Origin: Paucibacter sp. PLA-PC-4
GTDB lineage: Bacteria > Pseudomonadota > Gammaproteobacteria > Burkholderiales > Burkholderiaceae_C
Length of the DNA stretch: 64,000 nt
Assembly (NCBI RefSeq): GCF_026241155.1
Contig: NZ_JAPFGP010000014.1
Span: 115,294-179,293, forward strand
Reading direction: 5' to 3'
Shown in pieces: positions 1-12,236 of the stretch. The notes under the pieces are model-generated. The model was not told where the DNA came from. It made no database searches and saw only the letters and a program-made list of their open reading frames with translations. Within the stretch, counting starts at the first letter, position 1, and each line of letters begins with the position of its first letter. The translations under genes were made by a program, and so were the position numbers.

Positions 1-2
1 AC

Positions 3-539
3 GGCCAGGCCATGGGCATCGGCGAGCGTCTGTTTGCCAACAACTGCGCTGGCTGCCATGGCTCCGACGCCAAGGGCAGCAAGGGCTTTCCGAATCTGGC
101 CGATAGCGACTGGCTGTATGGGGACAAGCACGAGACCATCATCGAGACCATCAGCAAGGGCCGCAACGGCGTGATGCCACCGATGGCTGCGGCGCTGGGC
201 AAGCCCGAGGACGTGCGCAACGTGGCCAACTATGTGCTGAGCCTGTCGGGCAGCGCGCACAACTCGATTGCGGCACAGCTCGGTCGCAGCAAGTTCGGTG
301 TCTGCGCGGCCTGCCATGGCATGGACGGCAAAGGCAACCAGGCTCTCGGTGCCCCCAATCTGACCGACAAGATCTGGCTGCACGGTTGGGGTGAAGACGC
401 CATTGTGGCCATCATCAACAACGGCAAGAACAATATGATGCCGGCCCATGGCGAGCGGCTCAGCCCCGAGCAGGTCCGCGTGCTGGCCGCCTATGTCTGG
501 GGCCTGTCGCGGTCCTCGACGGCCGTTGCTGTCAAGTAA
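3..539 (+). CDS. ccoP: cbb3-type cytochrome c oxidase subunit III (CcoP), 3' part only
   Basis: The reading frame is open from the window edge, so only the C-terminal 178 residues are seen. Two CXXCH haem c motifs, CAGCH (bases 45-59) and CAACH (from base 303), each begin a cytochrome c fold with a downstream Met ligand candidate (GVMPPM and NMMPAHG). CcoP is the membrane-anchored dihaem subunit that passes electrons to the cbb3 oxidase; the N-terminal membrane anchor lies outside the window. ccoG follows 15 bp downstream, the usual neighbour. The ATG at base 12 is internal, not the start. Confidence 0.93.
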   Translation, partial: GQAMGIGERLFANNCAGCHGSDAKGSKGFPNLADSDWLYGDKHETIIETISKGRNGVMPPMAAALGKPEDVRNVANYVLSLSGSAHNSIAAQLGRSKFGVCAACHGMDGKGNQALGAPNLTDKIWLHGWGEDAIVAIINNGKNNMMPAHGERLSPEQVRVLAAYVWGLSRSSTAVAVK

Positions 540-554
540 TCGTCTGCAGCCCCG

Positions 555-2009
555 ATGGACAGCCCCCCGCGCAAGGTCATCCCTCTGGTGGCGGCCGACG
601 ATGCCGCCACCGAGATGGTGTCGCTCTACCAGGCCCAGCAGAAAATCTACTCCCGGGCCGTCAGCGGCTGGTTCGCCACCTGGCGCTGGGTACTGGTGTG
701 GGCGACGCAGCTGCTGTTCTATGGCCTGCCCTGGCTGGACTGGGGTAGTCGCCAGGCGGTGTTGTTCGACCTCGAATCGAGGCGTTTCTACATCCTAGGC
801 CTGGTCCTGTATCCGCAGGACTTCATCTACCTGACCGGGCTGCTGCTCATCTCGGCCTATGCGCTGTTCCTGTTCACCGCTGTAGCGGGGCGGCTGTGGT
901 GCGGTTTCGCCTGTCCGCAGACGGTCTATACCGAAATCTTCATGTGGGTGGAGCACAAGTTCGAGGGTGACCGCGCCAAACGCATGAAGCTCGACGCCGC
1001 ACCCTGGGGCCCCGAGAAACTGCTGCGCAAGGGTGGCAAGCAGACGGCCTGGATCGCCATCGGGCTGTGGACCGGCTTCACCTTTGTCGGCTACTTCACG
1101 CCGATCAAGGTGCTCAGCCAGGAGGTCATGACCCTGGGCCTGGGTCCCTGGGAATGGTTTTGGATCCTCTTCTACGGTTTTGCGACCTATGGCAATGCGG
1201 GCTATATGCGCGAGCAGGTCTGCAAATACATGTGTCCTTATGCGCGCTTCCAGAGCGCGATGTTCGACAAGGACACGCTGATCATCAGCTACGACGCCGA
1301 ACGCGGCGAGCCGCGCGGCTCGCGCAGCAAGAAGGCCGATCCGGCCGCGCTGGGCCTGGGTTCGTGCATCGACTGCACCCTGTGCGTGCAGGTCTGCCCG
1401 ACCGGCATCGACATCCGCAAGGGTCTGCAGTACGAGTGCATAGGCTGTGCCGCCTGCATCGACGTCTGCGACAGCGTGATGGACAAGATGAGCTATCCGC
1501 GCGGCCTGATCCGTTACGACACCGAGAACGGCCTGTCTCAGCATCTGAGCCGCAGCGAAAGGCTGCTGCGCATCTTCCGACCTCGGGTATTGATCTACGG
1601 CGCTGTGCTGCTGCTGATTACTGCCGGCCTGTTCACCAGTCTGGCGCTGCGCGCGCCTTTCAAGGTCGATGTGGTGCGCGATCGCGGCGCGCTGGCGCGC
1701 CTGGTCGACGACGGCTTCATCGAGAACGTCTACCGGCTGCAGATCATGAATACCACCGAGGCCGTGCAGCACTACCGCATCGCGGCCGCGGGCCTGCCCG
1801 GGCTTGCCACCGCACAGCCGGTGCTGCTGGAGGTCGGGCCTGCCGAGGCGCGGTGGGTCTCTGTGGCTCTGCGGTTGCCGCCGCAGAGCGCGGCTCAGGC
1901 CGGCAGCGGCGCCCATGAGATCCGTTTCGCCATCGAGCGCGAGGCCGGGACAGACGAGCATCCCGCCTATACCTTGAGCGAGAAGTCAACCTTTGTCGTG
2001 CCGCGCTGA
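555..2009 (+). CDS. ccoG: cytochrome c oxidase accessory protein CcoG (FixG/RdxA), 484 aa
   Basis: Polytopic membrane ferredoxin-like protein of the CcoG/FixG/RdxA family, needed for cbb3 oxidase biogenesis; the family has been linked to copper reduction for the oxidase. Hydrophobic segments lie in the N-terminal half (around WRWVLVWATQLLFYGLP and FIYLTGLLLISAYALFLF). A WCGFACPQT motif is followed by two 4Fe-4S clusters (CIDCTLCVQVCP and CIGCAACIDVCD), another membrane helix near residue 340, and a C-terminal periplasmic Ig-like domain (FixG_C). Length and order match the family. It lies directly after ccoP. Confidence 0.95.
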   Translation: MDSPPRKVIPLVAADDAATEMVSLYQAQQKIYSRAVSGWFATWRWVLVWATQLLFYGLPWLDWGSRQAVLFDLESRRFYILGLVLYPQDFIYLTGLLLISAYALFLFTAVAGRLWCGFACPQTVYTEIFMWVEHKFEGDRAKRMKLDAAPWGPEKLLRKGGKQTAWIAIGLWTGFTFVGYFTPIKVLSQEVMTLGLGPWEWFWILFYGFATYGNAGYMREQVCKYMCPYARFQSAMFDKDTLIISYDAERGEPRGSRSKKADPAALGLGSCIDCTLCVQVCPTGIDIRKGLQYECIGCAACIDVCDSVMDKMSYPRGLIRYDTENGLSQHLSRSERLLRIFRPRVLIYGAVLLLITAGLFTSLALRAPFKVDVVRDRGALARLVDDGFIENVYRLQIMNTTEAVQHYRIAAAGLPGLATAQPVLLEVGPAEARWVSVALRLPPQSAAQAGSGAHEIRFAIEREAGTDEHPAYTLSEKSTFVVPR

Positions 2010-2036
2010 GCGTGGCGGCATCCTGCAGGAGCAAAC

Positions 2037-2288
2037 ATGAGTCAACCGCAAGCAAGCAACACGCCGAGCCGACCCTGGTGGCGCGAATCGATGATGTGGC
2101 TGGTGATCGGCGGCCCCAGCGTGGTGGTGGTTGCGTCCTTTGTGACGCTCGCGCTGGCCATCACCTACCCTGACCCGGTGATCGAGGTGGTGCCGGCTCA
2201 GGCCAGTGCCGGCAGTGAAGCGGCAATGAGTTCGGCACAGACACCGGCCATGAAGGCCCGCAACCATGCCGCCACCGGGGGGCGCTGA
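2037..2288 (+). CDS. short FixH-like membrane protein, 83 aa
   Basis: One strong membrane helix (about residues 19-42, MMWLVIGGPSVVVVASFVTL) is followed by a DPV motif and a hydrophilic tail. Position directly after ccoG and the N-terminal helix resemble FixH/CcoH, the cbb3 assembly factor. The protein is much shorter than classical FixH (about 150-170 aa) and lacks most of its periplasmic domain. A short form like this at this place is seen in related Burkholderiales, as far as I recall. Its stop overlaps the next start (TGATG). Confidence 0.7.
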   Translation: MSQPQASNTPSRPWWRESMMWLVIGGPSVVVVASFVTLALAITYPDPVIEVVPAQASAGSEAAMSSAQTPAMKARNHAATGGR

Positions 2289-2536
2289 TGGACGAGCCAT
2301 CACGGCGCTCGCGCCTGGTCATGGCCATCCTGTGGCCTTCGTTCTTGATGGCTGGGGTGCTGGAAGTTCTGGTCTTCAGCCTGCTTGATCCGGCCGCATT
2401 GGTCGAGGCCAGTTCACTGTCCGGCACCAGCATCTACACGCTGGGCTTTCTGGGCTTCTGGATCGTGACCGGGCTGAGTTCGGCGCTGAGCCTGTGGCTG
2501 GCCGGCTTGCCGCTCGCCACAAAGGACGAGCGCTGA
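2288..2536 (+). CDS. small two-helix membrane protein, 82 aa, function unknown
   Basis: Two hydrophobic segments (about residues 10-32 and 50-72) with short polar ends suggest an inner-membrane protein. It is translationally coupled to the FixH-like gene (the ATG shares its A with the upstream TGA) and is the last gene of the cco run, one base before the convergent fnr gene. I do not recognise a named domain. Context suggests a role linked to the cbb3 oxidase or its regulator, but this is only inferred from position. Confidence 0.75.
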   Translation: MDEPSRRSRLVMAILWPSFLMAGVLEVLVFSLLDPAALVEASSLSGTSIYTLGFLGFWIVTGLSSALSLWLAGLPLATKDER

Positions 2537-2537
2537 A

Positions 2538-3272
2538 TCAGCAGTTGCTGCTGTTCACCAGGCGCTGCAGACCGGCCTGGTCGAGGATCTGAATCTGACG
2601 CTGCTTGACGTCCAGCAGGCCCTCCTCCTGGAACTTCGAGAAGGTGCGTGACACGGTCTCGAGCTTCAGGCCCAGGTAGCTGCCGATCTCCTCGCGCGTC
2701 ATGCGCAGCACCAGGCTAGAGGCCGAGAAGCCGCGCGCCTGCAGGCGCTGGGTCAGGTTCAGCAAAAAGGCCGCGAGGCGCTCTTCCGCACGCATGCTGC
2801 CCAGCAACAGCATCACGCCATGATCGCGCACGATCTCACGGCTCATGATCTTGTGGAACTGGTGCTGCAGATCGGTGAACTCGCGCGACAACTCCTCTAG
2901 CTGCTCGTAGGGGATCACGCAGACCTGGGAGTCCTCCAGCGCCACCGCATCGCAGCTGTGTCGGTCATTGCTGATGCCGTCCAGCCCCAGCAACTCGCCG
3001 GCCATCTGGAAGCCGGTCACCTGGTCGCGGCCGTCCTCAGAGGACACGCAGGTCTTGAAGAAGCCGGTGCGCACCGCATAGAGTGACTGGAAGGCGTCGC
3101 CGGTGCGGAACAAGGTGTCGCCGCGCGCCACCTGGCGGCGCGTGGCCACCAGGCTGTCGAGCTGCTCCAGATCGGGCTTGGACAGGCCCACCGGCAGACA
3201 CAGCTCGCGCAGATTGCAGCTGGAGCAGGCGACCTTGAAGGGCTCGATCTTGATGGCGGGTGCGGTACTCAT
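2538..3272 (-). CDS. fnr: FNR/ANR-type oxygen-sensing transcription regulator, 244 aa
   Basis: Crp/Fnr family regulator. The N-terminal cysteine cluster CSSCNLRELC plus a central cysteine (within DRHSCDAV) match the ligands of the oxygen-labile 4Fe-4S cluster of FNR. A cyclic-nucleotide-binding-like beta roll follows, then a C-terminal helix-turn-helix (MTREEIGSYLGLKLETVSR). The E--SR contacts typical of FNR are present. I chose the ATG at 3272 because family homology starts there; an upstream in-frame extension has no similarity. It is divergent from hemN, and an FNR-like box lies between them. Confidence 0.93.
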   Translation of the reverse strand: MSTAPAIKIEPFKVACSSCNLRELCLPVGLSKPDLEQLDSLVATRRQVARGDTLFRTGDAFQSLYAVRTGFFKTCVSSEDGRDQVTGFQMAGELLGLDGISNDRHSCDAVALEDSQVCVIPYEQLEELSREFTDLQHQFHKIMSREIVRDHGVMLLLGSMRAEERLAAFLLNLTQRLQARGFSASSLVLRMTREEIGSYLGLKLETVSRTFSKFQEEGLLDVKQRQIQILDQAGLQRLVNSSNC

Positions 3273-3403
3273 GCCACGCATTATGGTCTGCCCGGGGCAG
3301 CCGGAGTCCTTGCCGGTGTCCGGGGTGGGCGCAGAGTGGAGGGGAGTCAGCATGATGTTCCTCAAGGTTGCCGTGATTGTTGTCGGGGCCATGCGCAGCA
3401 AGC

Positions 3404-3417
3404 TTGATGCAGGTCAA
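3404..3417 (+). promoter_or_regulatory. FNR/ANR box upstream of hemN
   Basis: TTGATGCAGGTCAA matches the FNR consensus TTGAT-N4-ATCAA at 9 of its 10 defined bases. It lies 34 bp before the hemN ATG and 131 bp before the divergent fnr start. Given the neighbouring FNR-type gene and the known FNR control of hemN in other bacteria, anaerobic activation of hemN is likely. Binding itself is inferred. Confidence 0.8.
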
Positions 3418-3451
3418 TCGCCCGCCAGCTAGGCTTGGCACAGTGGCGGAC

Positions 3452-4861
3452 ATGCCAAACAGCACCACCGCCACAACACTCGGAATCAGCGAAGAACTGC
3501 TGCGTCGCTACGACGTGGCCGGCCCTCGCTACACCTCCTACCCGACCGCCGACCGCTTCGTCGAGGCTTTCACGGTCACGCAGTACGAACAGGCGCTGGC
3601 CCAGCGCGCCGGCGGCTCGCTGGTCGGCGGCGGCACGCCGCTGTCGGTCTATGTTCATGTGCCGTTTTGCGAATCGGTCTGCTACTACTGCGCCTGTAAC
3701 AAGGTCATCACCCGCCATCATGAGCGGGCCGGCGAGTATCTGCAGGCCCTGAACACCGAGATGGACCTGACGCTGGCCCATCTGGGTCGTGCACAGACCG
3801 TGTCGCAGCTGCATCTGGGTGGTGGCTCGCCGACCTTTCTGAGCGATGCCGAGCTGAGTCAGTTGATGCTGGATCTGCACAGCCGCTTCAAGTTGGCGGC
3901 GGGCGCCGAGATCTCGATCGAGGTGGATCCGCGCACCGTCACCGAGCAGCGCCTGACGCATCTGCGCAGCCTGGGCTTCAATCGGCTGAGCTTCGGAGTA
4001 CAGGACTTCGATCCCGAGGTGCAGAAGGCGGTGCACCGCATTCAGAGCTTTGACAGCGTGGCCAGTCTGATGAGCCAGGCCCGCGCGCTGGGCTTCGAGT
4101 CGACCAATGTCGACCTGATCTACGGCCTGCCGCTGCAGACCCCTGAATCGTTTGCCCGCACCGTTGCCCAGGTCGCGGCGCTGCGGCCTGACCGCATCGC
4201 GCTCTATGGCTATGCCCATCTGCCGCAGCGCTTCAAGCCGCAGCGTCGGATCGACATCACCCAGCTGCCACCGGCCGCTGACAAGCTGCACATGCTTTCG
4301 GGAGCGATCGGCGGTTTCATTGCCAAGGGCTACAGCTATATCGGCATGGACCATTTCGCCTTGCCGACCGACTCACTGGCGGTGGCCAAGCGCCAGGGGC
4401 GCTTGCACCGCAACTTCCAGGGCTACAGCACCCAGGCCGACTGCGATCTGATCGGCCTGGGCGTCTCGGCCATTGGCCGGGTCGGTGCCACCTACAGCCA
4501 GAACGCCAAAACTCTGCCCGAGTATTACGACTCACTGCGCCAGGGCCAGTTGCCGGTAGTGCGCGGCCTGGCGCTGACGCGCGACGACCTGCTGCGCCGC
4601 GCGATGATCATGGCACTGATGTGCCAGGGCCGGGTCGAGTTCGAGTCGATCGAGCTGGCCCATTTGATCAAGGTGCGCGAGTACTTCCGGCCCGAGCTGG
4701 AACAGCTGGCCCCGCTGCAACAGGCTGGTATGGTCACGATCACGCCGGATGCGATCGAGGTCACGGCGCTGGGCTGGTATTTTGTGCGGGCCGTCGCCAT
4801 GGTGTTCGATCGTTATCTGCAGGCCGATCGCACAAGAGAGCGCTTTTCTAAGATCATCTGA
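3452..4861 (+). CDS. hemN: oxygen-independent coproporphyrinogen III oxidase HemN, 469 aa
   Basis: Radical SAM enzyme that converts coproporphyrinogen III to protoporphyrinogen IX without oxygen, in haem synthesis. The N-terminus RYDVAGPRYTSYPTADRF is the HemN signature. The radical SAM cluster motif is CESVCYYCACN (CxxxCxxCxC type), which marks true HemN rather than HemW. The HLGGGSPTF and NRLSFGVQDF motifs follow. The start at 3452 (MPNSTT) was chosen over an upstream in-frame Met because homology begins shortly after it. It sits beside fnr and the cbb3 genes, consistent with a low-oxygen regulon. Confidence 0.96.
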   Translation: MPNSTTATTLGISEELLRRYDVAGPRYTSYPTADRFVEAFTVTQYEQALAQRAGGSLVGGGTPLSVYVHVPFCESVCYYCACNKVITRHHERAGEYLQALNTEMDLTLAHLGRAQTVSQLHLGGGSPTFLSDAELSQLMLDLHSRFKLAAGAEISIEVDPRTVTEQRLTHLRSLGFNRLSFGVQDFDPEVQKAVHRIQSFDSVASLMSQARALGFESTNVDLIYGLPLQTPESFARTVAQVAALRPDRIALYGYAHLPQRFKPQRRIDITQLPPAADKLHMLSGAIGGFIAKGYSYIGMDHFALPTDSLAVAKRQGRLHRNFQGYSTQADCDLIGLGVSAIGRVGATYSQNAKTLPEYYDSLRQGQLPVVRGLALTRDDLLRRAMIMALMCQGRVEFESIELAHLIKVREYFRPELEQLAPLQQAGMVTITPDAIEVTALGWYFVRAVAMVFDRYLQADRTRERFSKII

Positions 4862-4863
4862 GC

Positions 4864-5568
4864 ATGGATGCAGCTCTTGCCGGCTCGGCCCTGCTGATGG
4901 GCCTGGCCGGTTCCCCCCATTGCCTGGCGATGTGCGGCGCGGCCTGCGCCGGCCTGAGCGGCGGCGCGCCGCGCGCTATGGTCTCGTTTCAGCTCGGGCG
5001 CTGGCTCAGCTATGCGGCCGGCGGTGCGCTGGCGGCCGCCAGCGTCGGCTGGGCCGCGCAGCTGGGCCAGGCCACGGCGGTGCTGCGACCGCTGTGGGTG
5101 ATGGTGCATATGGCGGCGCTGGGTCTGGGTCTTTATCTGTTGTGGCGCGGGCGCCAGCCGGCCTGGCTGGAGAACCTCGGCCAGCGGGCTTCGCGCGAGG
5201 CCAGCGTCTCGCTGGTGGGTCTGCGGCACGGCCAGGCCGTCTTGGGAGGGGCCCGACCCACCCGCGCGCTGCTGGGCGGCCTTGCCTGGTTGGCCTGGCC
5301 CTGCGGCCTGCTGCAGTCGGCCCTGGTGGTGGCGGCGCTGGCCTCGGGGCCGGCGCAGGGGGCGCTGGTGATGACGGCATTCGCCGCCGGCTCCGGCCTG
5401 GGCCTCGTGCTGGGGCCGGCGCTGCTGCGCCGCCTGTTCGGGGGCGGGGAGGGCGGTCTGGTCTGGGCCATCCGGCTGGCCGGGCTGGGTCTGGCGATGG
5501 CCTCGGTTTTCGCGCTGAGCCATGGGGTCTGGGTGCAGATAGCCGACTGGTGCGGACGCACTTTTTGA
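4864..5568 (+). CDS. TauE/SafE-like (UreH_2-type) membrane protein, 234 aa
   Basis: Hydrophobic protein with about six membrane helices, starting two bases after the hemN stop. The N-terminal motif [13 protein letters not shown], with His-Cys and Met-Cys, is characteristic of the 'sulfite exporter TauE/SafE' (UreH_2) proteins found in cytochrome oxidase and metal gene clusters. A second motif-like repeat, [12 protein letters not shown], follows in the middle. Members near cbb3 genes are thought to affect metal (copper) handling, but the substrate is not established. Probably cotranscribed with hemN. Confidence 0.82.
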   Translation: MDAALAGSALLMGLAGSPHCLAMCGAACAGLSGGAPRAMVSFQLGRWLSYAAGGALAAASVGWAAQLGQATAVLRPLWVMVHMAALGLGLYLLWRGRQPAWLENLGQRASREASVSLVGLRHGQAVLGGARPTRALLGGLAWLAWPCGLLQSALVVAALASGPAQGALVMTAFAAGSGLGLVLGPALLRRLFGGGEGGLVWAIRLAGLGLAMASVFALSHGVWVQIADWCGRTF

Positions 5569-5671
5569 GTCCAACACTTATATAAGACTTGAGCCCCTAC
5601 CCGGGCTTGACGGCATAGAATCGGCGCCTCAGTCGTTTCACCCCTTGCGCTTTGCGCGGAGCAGACCACAC

Positions 5672-6925
<1,254 letters not shown>

Positions 6926-6931
6926 TTCCCT

Positions 6932-6959
6932 TCATCCGGCACCTCCCGGTGCCGGATGA
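6932..6959 (+). terminator. hairpin after icd
   Basis: A perfect 12-bp stem (TCATCCGGCACC / GGTGCCGGATGA) with a TCCC loop begins 7 bases after the icd stop. There is no T-run after it, so it may be a 3' end stabiliser or a weak terminator. It also separates icd from the convergent cold-shock gene. Confidence 0.6.
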
Positions 6960-7000
6960 GCGTGGCCGAGGCCGCAGCCAACGCCGCAGTCAGTGCCGCA

Positions 7001-7249
7001 TCAGGCGGCGCGAAGCGCTTGGCTTTCCTGCATCAGCTCGGCCTCGTCCAGCGGGCGGATGTTCTGTGCCAGCTGCCCCTTGGGACCTTGCACCAGATCA
7101 AAGCTGACCCGGCCACCCTGACGCAGCGTGCGAAAGCCCTCCATCTGGATGGCCGAGAAATGCGCGAATACATCTTCGCCGCCCGCCTCCGGTTCAAGAA
7201 AGCCGAAGCCCTTGGCGTCGTTGAACCATTTCACCGTTCCTACTGCCAT
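7001..7249 (-). CDS. cold-shock domain protein, 82 aa
   Basis: Single cold-shock domain. RNP1 is KGFGFLEP and RNP2 is VFAHFSAI, both placed as in CspA-type RNA chaperones. The start [17 protein letters not shown] is the standard family N-terminus, so the longer upstream frame was rejected. A tail of about 15 residues after the domain ([12 protein letters not shown]) extends beyond the typical 67-70 aa CspA. RNP2 reads VFAHF rather than the usual VFVHF. Likely binds single-stranded RNA/DNA in the cytoplasm; which Csp paralogue it is cannot be told. Confidence 0.92.
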   Translation of the reverse strand: MAVGTVKWFNDAKGFGFLEPEAGGEDVFAHFSAIQMEGFRTLRQGGRVSFDLVQGPKGQLAQNIRPLDEAELMQESQALRAA

Positions 7250-7471
7250 AACCGTCTCCACCCCACTGGTTTTTGTACCGGCAGGATTCTCAAAGCGGGG
7301 TCCATCGGCTGTCAATTCGGGGCCTGCCCGGGGGGTAGTTGTACGGAGAGGGTGCGCTGGGGCGTTGAAAAGGCGCGTAGCTCGCCCCCATATTCCAGGC
7401 TGCTTGTGGAATGCTTGACGGAAGATCCCCTTGCAGCGGCGCGCTCCGGCCCCACTCTATAGAATCAGCCC

Positions 7472-7836
7472 ATGCCCGATCTACCCAACAAGCCCCCCGA
7501 ACCGCCGGTGAATACCCCGGGCGTCGGGCCCGGCCGCGACGATGCGGACGGCACCACCACGCTGGAGCGGGTGACGCAGAAAACCGAGCCGCCGCGCCTG
7601 TACCAGGTGCTGCTGCTCAATGATGATTTCACGCCCATGGAGTTTGTCGTCATGGTGCTACAAGAGTTTTTTCGCCATGACTTGGATACTGCAACCCAAA
7701 TCATGCTGAAAATTCACCATGAGGGCCGGGGCGTTTGCGGTGTTTTCACCAAGGACGTGGCGGCCACCAAGGTTGAGTTGGTGCTGGCCGCCGCAAGGCG
7801 AGCCGGCCATCCCCTGCAGTGCATTATGGAGGCCGC

Positions 7837-7840
<4 letters not shown>
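7472..7840 (+). CDS. clpS: ATP-dependent Clp protease adaptor ClpS, 122 aa
   Basis: N-end rule adaptor that delivers N-degron substrates to ClpAP. The core [17 protein letters not shown] includes the conserved NDD and PMEFV residues that form the hydrophobic pocket, with [13 protein letters not shown] downstream. A flexible N-terminal extension of about 40 residues precedes it. Its stop overlaps the clpA start (ATGA at 7837-7840), so the two are translationally coupled. A -10-like TATAGAAT sits about 15 bp upstream of the ATG. Confidence 0.96.
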
Positions 7841-10161
<2,321 letters not shown>

Positions 10162-10166
10162 GCACA

Positions 10167-10189
10167 AGAGGCCCCTCGGGGCCTTTTTT
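10167..10189 (+). terminator. rho-independent terminator of clpSA
   Basis: A GC-rich stem AGGCCC / GGGCCT with a CTCG loop is followed by a run of T residues, starting 6 bases after the clpA stop. It overlaps the end of the convergent mtfA gene by one or two bases. Confidence 0.85.
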
Positions 10190-10973
10190 ACGGGGCTGGG
10201 TCTTGCCTGAAGTAGGTGGCCAGTAGGTCATACAGCGCCGGCTGCTCCCACTTCAGCTCGGCCGGTGCGACAAAGAAGGCTTCGGCCGCGACGGCGAAGA
10301 ACTCTTCCGGACTCTCTGCGCCGTAGGGATCGATCAGGGTCTGCGCTCCAGCATCGACCTGATCGCAGAACCATTGCCACTCGGCCTCGATCACCTCAAG
10401 CCAGCGTTCGCGCTCGGCCACTGAGTCCAGCGGCGGCACACCATCTGCGAGGCCGTCACCCATGTCCAGGACATGAGCGAACTCATGGATGACGACGTTG
10501 TAGATGCTGTCTGGCTCTGCGGAGGCGGGGTCACCACTGTCGACCTCGCTCCATGCCAGCATCAAGGGCCCGCCCTCCATTGCCTCGCCGGCCAGCACCT
10601 CCTCGTAGTGGTGGACCACACCGTCCTCGTCGACGAATTCGCGCTGCGCAACCACCTCGCCGGCATGCATCACGATGCCGACAAAGCCGTCGTAGGCCGC
10701 CAGTCCCAGGCGCAGCACCGGCAGGCAGGCCTGGGCCGCGACGGCCAGCGCGACCTCGTCCGTAACCTGGAAGCCGTCGACGCCATGGAATTCCTTGGTG
10801 GACAGAAACAGCGAACACAGGCGCCGCAGCTCAGTCAGTTCCTCGCTTGAGCGGGTGGCGATGAAGGGGTAGCGCAGCAGCGTCAAGCGCCACAGGGGCT
10901 CGGGGATGGCGTAGTCGCGCAGCGTCTGCGCCTCCCGCCTGGCCTGCCAGGCCGACCACAGGCGACCCAGCAT
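10188..10973 (-). CDS. mtfA: MtfA-like zinc-dependent peptidase, 261 aa
   Basis: M90 family metallopeptidase related to MtfA (Mlc titration factor), which in E. coli binds the glucose regulator Mlc. The gluzincin motif HEFAH is followed by a downstream Glu in AAEAFF, and the family core YNVVIHEFAHVLDMGDG is present. The ATG at 10973 shares its A with the lpxH stop (TGATG), which supports this start over the longer upstream frame. It is the last gene of the leftward ppiA-ppiB-lpxH-mtfA group. Its substrate in this organism is unknown. Confidence 0.9.
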   Translation of the reverse strand: MLGRLWSAWQARREAQTLRDYAIPEPLWRLTLLRYPFIATRSSEELTELRRLCSLFLSTKEFHGVDGFQVTDEVALAVAAQACLPVLRLGLAAYDGFVGIVMHAGEVVAQREFVDEDGVVHHYEEVLAGEAMEGGPLMLAWSEVDSGDPASAEPDSIYNVVIHEFAHVLDMGDGLADGVPPLDSVAERERWLEVIEAEWQWFCDQVDAGAQTLIDPYGAESPEEFFAVAAEAFFVAPAELKWEQPALYDLLATYFRQDPAP

Positions 10974-11746
10974 CAGAGCGAAGCGATGCGCCGCAAGCCC
11001 TGGGCGTCCAGGCGCAGGACATCGGCGCGCGGGAGTTGGGCCTCCATGTCCCAATCGGACAGCACCCAGCGCCTCAGGTCTTCGCCCAGGTCATGAACGG
11101 CGGGACGGTGCGTGTGACCATGCAGCAAGACCTGGCACTGGGCCTGCCGCAGCCAGTCACGGCAGGCGGCTGCATCGAGGTCGGACCAGACTTGCGGGCT
11201 TTGCTGGCGTTTGTTCAGCTCGCTGGCTTCGCGCATTTGGCGCGCGATCGCGCGTCGCTGCAGCAGCGGTTGGGACAGGAATTCACGCTGCCAGTCCGCT
11301 CCGCGGACCTGGGCGCGAAAGCGTTGGTAGTTGTGGTCGTCCAGACACAGCGCGTCGCCATGGCTGAGCAGGATGCGCTGGCCGAAAGCCTCGAGTGCGA
11401 CCGGGTCGGGCAGCAACTGCAGACCTGCGTCCTGCGCCATCGCCTCGCCGAGCAGGAAGTCGCGGTTGCCGGCCATGAAGAAGAGCCGACGTTTCCGGCC
11501 GGCGCGTTGCAGCAAGGCCGTGCACTCGGCTTCGAAACCTTCGAAGCGGGCATCGTCGCCGATCCAGACCTCGAAGATATCGCCGAGCAAGAACACCGCC
11601 TGTGCCGGCGTGTGCTCCAGGTGCTGCTCAAGCGCCGCCAGCGTCAGCGGCGTGGCGGGCGCTAGATGCAGGTCCGACAGAAAGTCGATCACGCCCCACT
11701 CGGCAGGCGCGATCAGGGTCGGGGCGTCGATATCAGGCGATTTCAA
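10973..11746 (-). CDS. lpxH: UDP-2,3-diacylglucosamine diphosphatase LpxH, 257 aa
   Basis: Calcineurin-like phosphoesterase of lipid A synthesis, which cleaves UDP-2,3-diacylglucosamine to lipid X and UMP at the inner membrane. The motifs occur in order: [35 protein letters not shown], and GHTHRP, matching the di-metal site of LpxH. The gene overlaps the ppiB end by 14 bp and the mtfA start by 1 bp, so it is probably cotranscribed from the ppiA side. Confidence 0.94.
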   Translation of the reverse strand: MKSPDIDAPTLIAPAEWGVIDFLSDLHLAPATPLTLAALEQHLEHTPAQAVFLLGDIFEVWIGDDARFEGFEAECTALLQRAGRKRRLFFMAGNRDFLLGEAMAQDAGLQLLPDPVALEAFGQRILLSHGDALCLDDHNYQRFRAQVRGADWQREFLSQPLLQRRAIARQMREASELNKRQQSPQVWSDLDAAACRDWLRQAQCQVLLHGHTHRPAVHDLGEDLRRWVLSDWDMEAQLPRADVLRLDAQGLRRIASL

Positions 11747-12236
11747 CCGCGCGCTCGATCACCACATCTTCCAGCGGCACATCGTCATGAAAACCGCTGC
11801 GGCCGGTCTTGACCTTCTCGATGGCATCGACGACTTCCTTGCCTTCGATCACCTTGCCGAACACGGCATAGCCCCAGCCCGATGGTGTCTCGGACTTGAA
11901 GTTCAAGAACCCGTTGTTGGTCGTGTTGATGAAGAATTGGCTGGAAGCCGAGTGCGGGGCATTGGTACGGGCCATGGCCAGCGTGTAATGCTCGTTGGTC
12001 AGGCCGTTGTTGGCCTCGTTCTGGATCGTTGCGTCGGTGGGCTTTTGTTTCATGCCGGGCTCCATGCCGCCGCCCTGGATCATGAAGCCCTTGATGACGC
12101 GGTGAAACACCGTGCCGTCGTAATGGCCCTTGCGCACGTAGCTCAGGAAGTTTTCGACGCTCAGCGGTGCCTTGGCATCGTCGAGTTCGACCTTGATCAG
12201 GCCGTGATTGGTATGCAGTTCAACGATCTTGCTCAT
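11733..12236 (-). CDS. ppiB: cytoplasmic peptidyl-prolyl cis-trans isomerase B (cyclophilin), 167 aa
   Basis: Cyclophilin-type prolyl isomerase with no signal peptide. The family signature is seen in [20 protein letters not shown], with catalytic Arg in HRVI and the FQ-like FFIN strand (SSQFFIN). It starts within the ppiA stop (ATGA overlap at 12233-12236). Tandem cytoplasmic and periplasmic cyclophilins in this order are common in Burkholderiales. Confidence 0.95.
   Translation of the reverse strand: MSKIVELHTNHGLIKVELDDAKAPLSVENFLSYVRKGHYDGTVFHRVIKGFMIQGGGMEPGMKQKPTDATIQNEANNGLTNEHYTLAMARTNAPHSASSQFFINTTNNGFLNFKSETPSGWGYAVFGKVIEGKEVVDAIEKVKTGRSGFHDDVPLEDVVIERAVEIA

Noticed and set aside
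795..1961. Minus-strand 388-codon frame inside ccoG
   Set aside because: A shadow frame caused by high GC; ccoG on the plus strand has all iron-sulfur motifs.
3273..3401. N-terminal extension of the FNR-type regulator
   Set aside because: The extra 43 residues show no homology and overlap the divergent promoter region; the ATG at 3272 fits the family.
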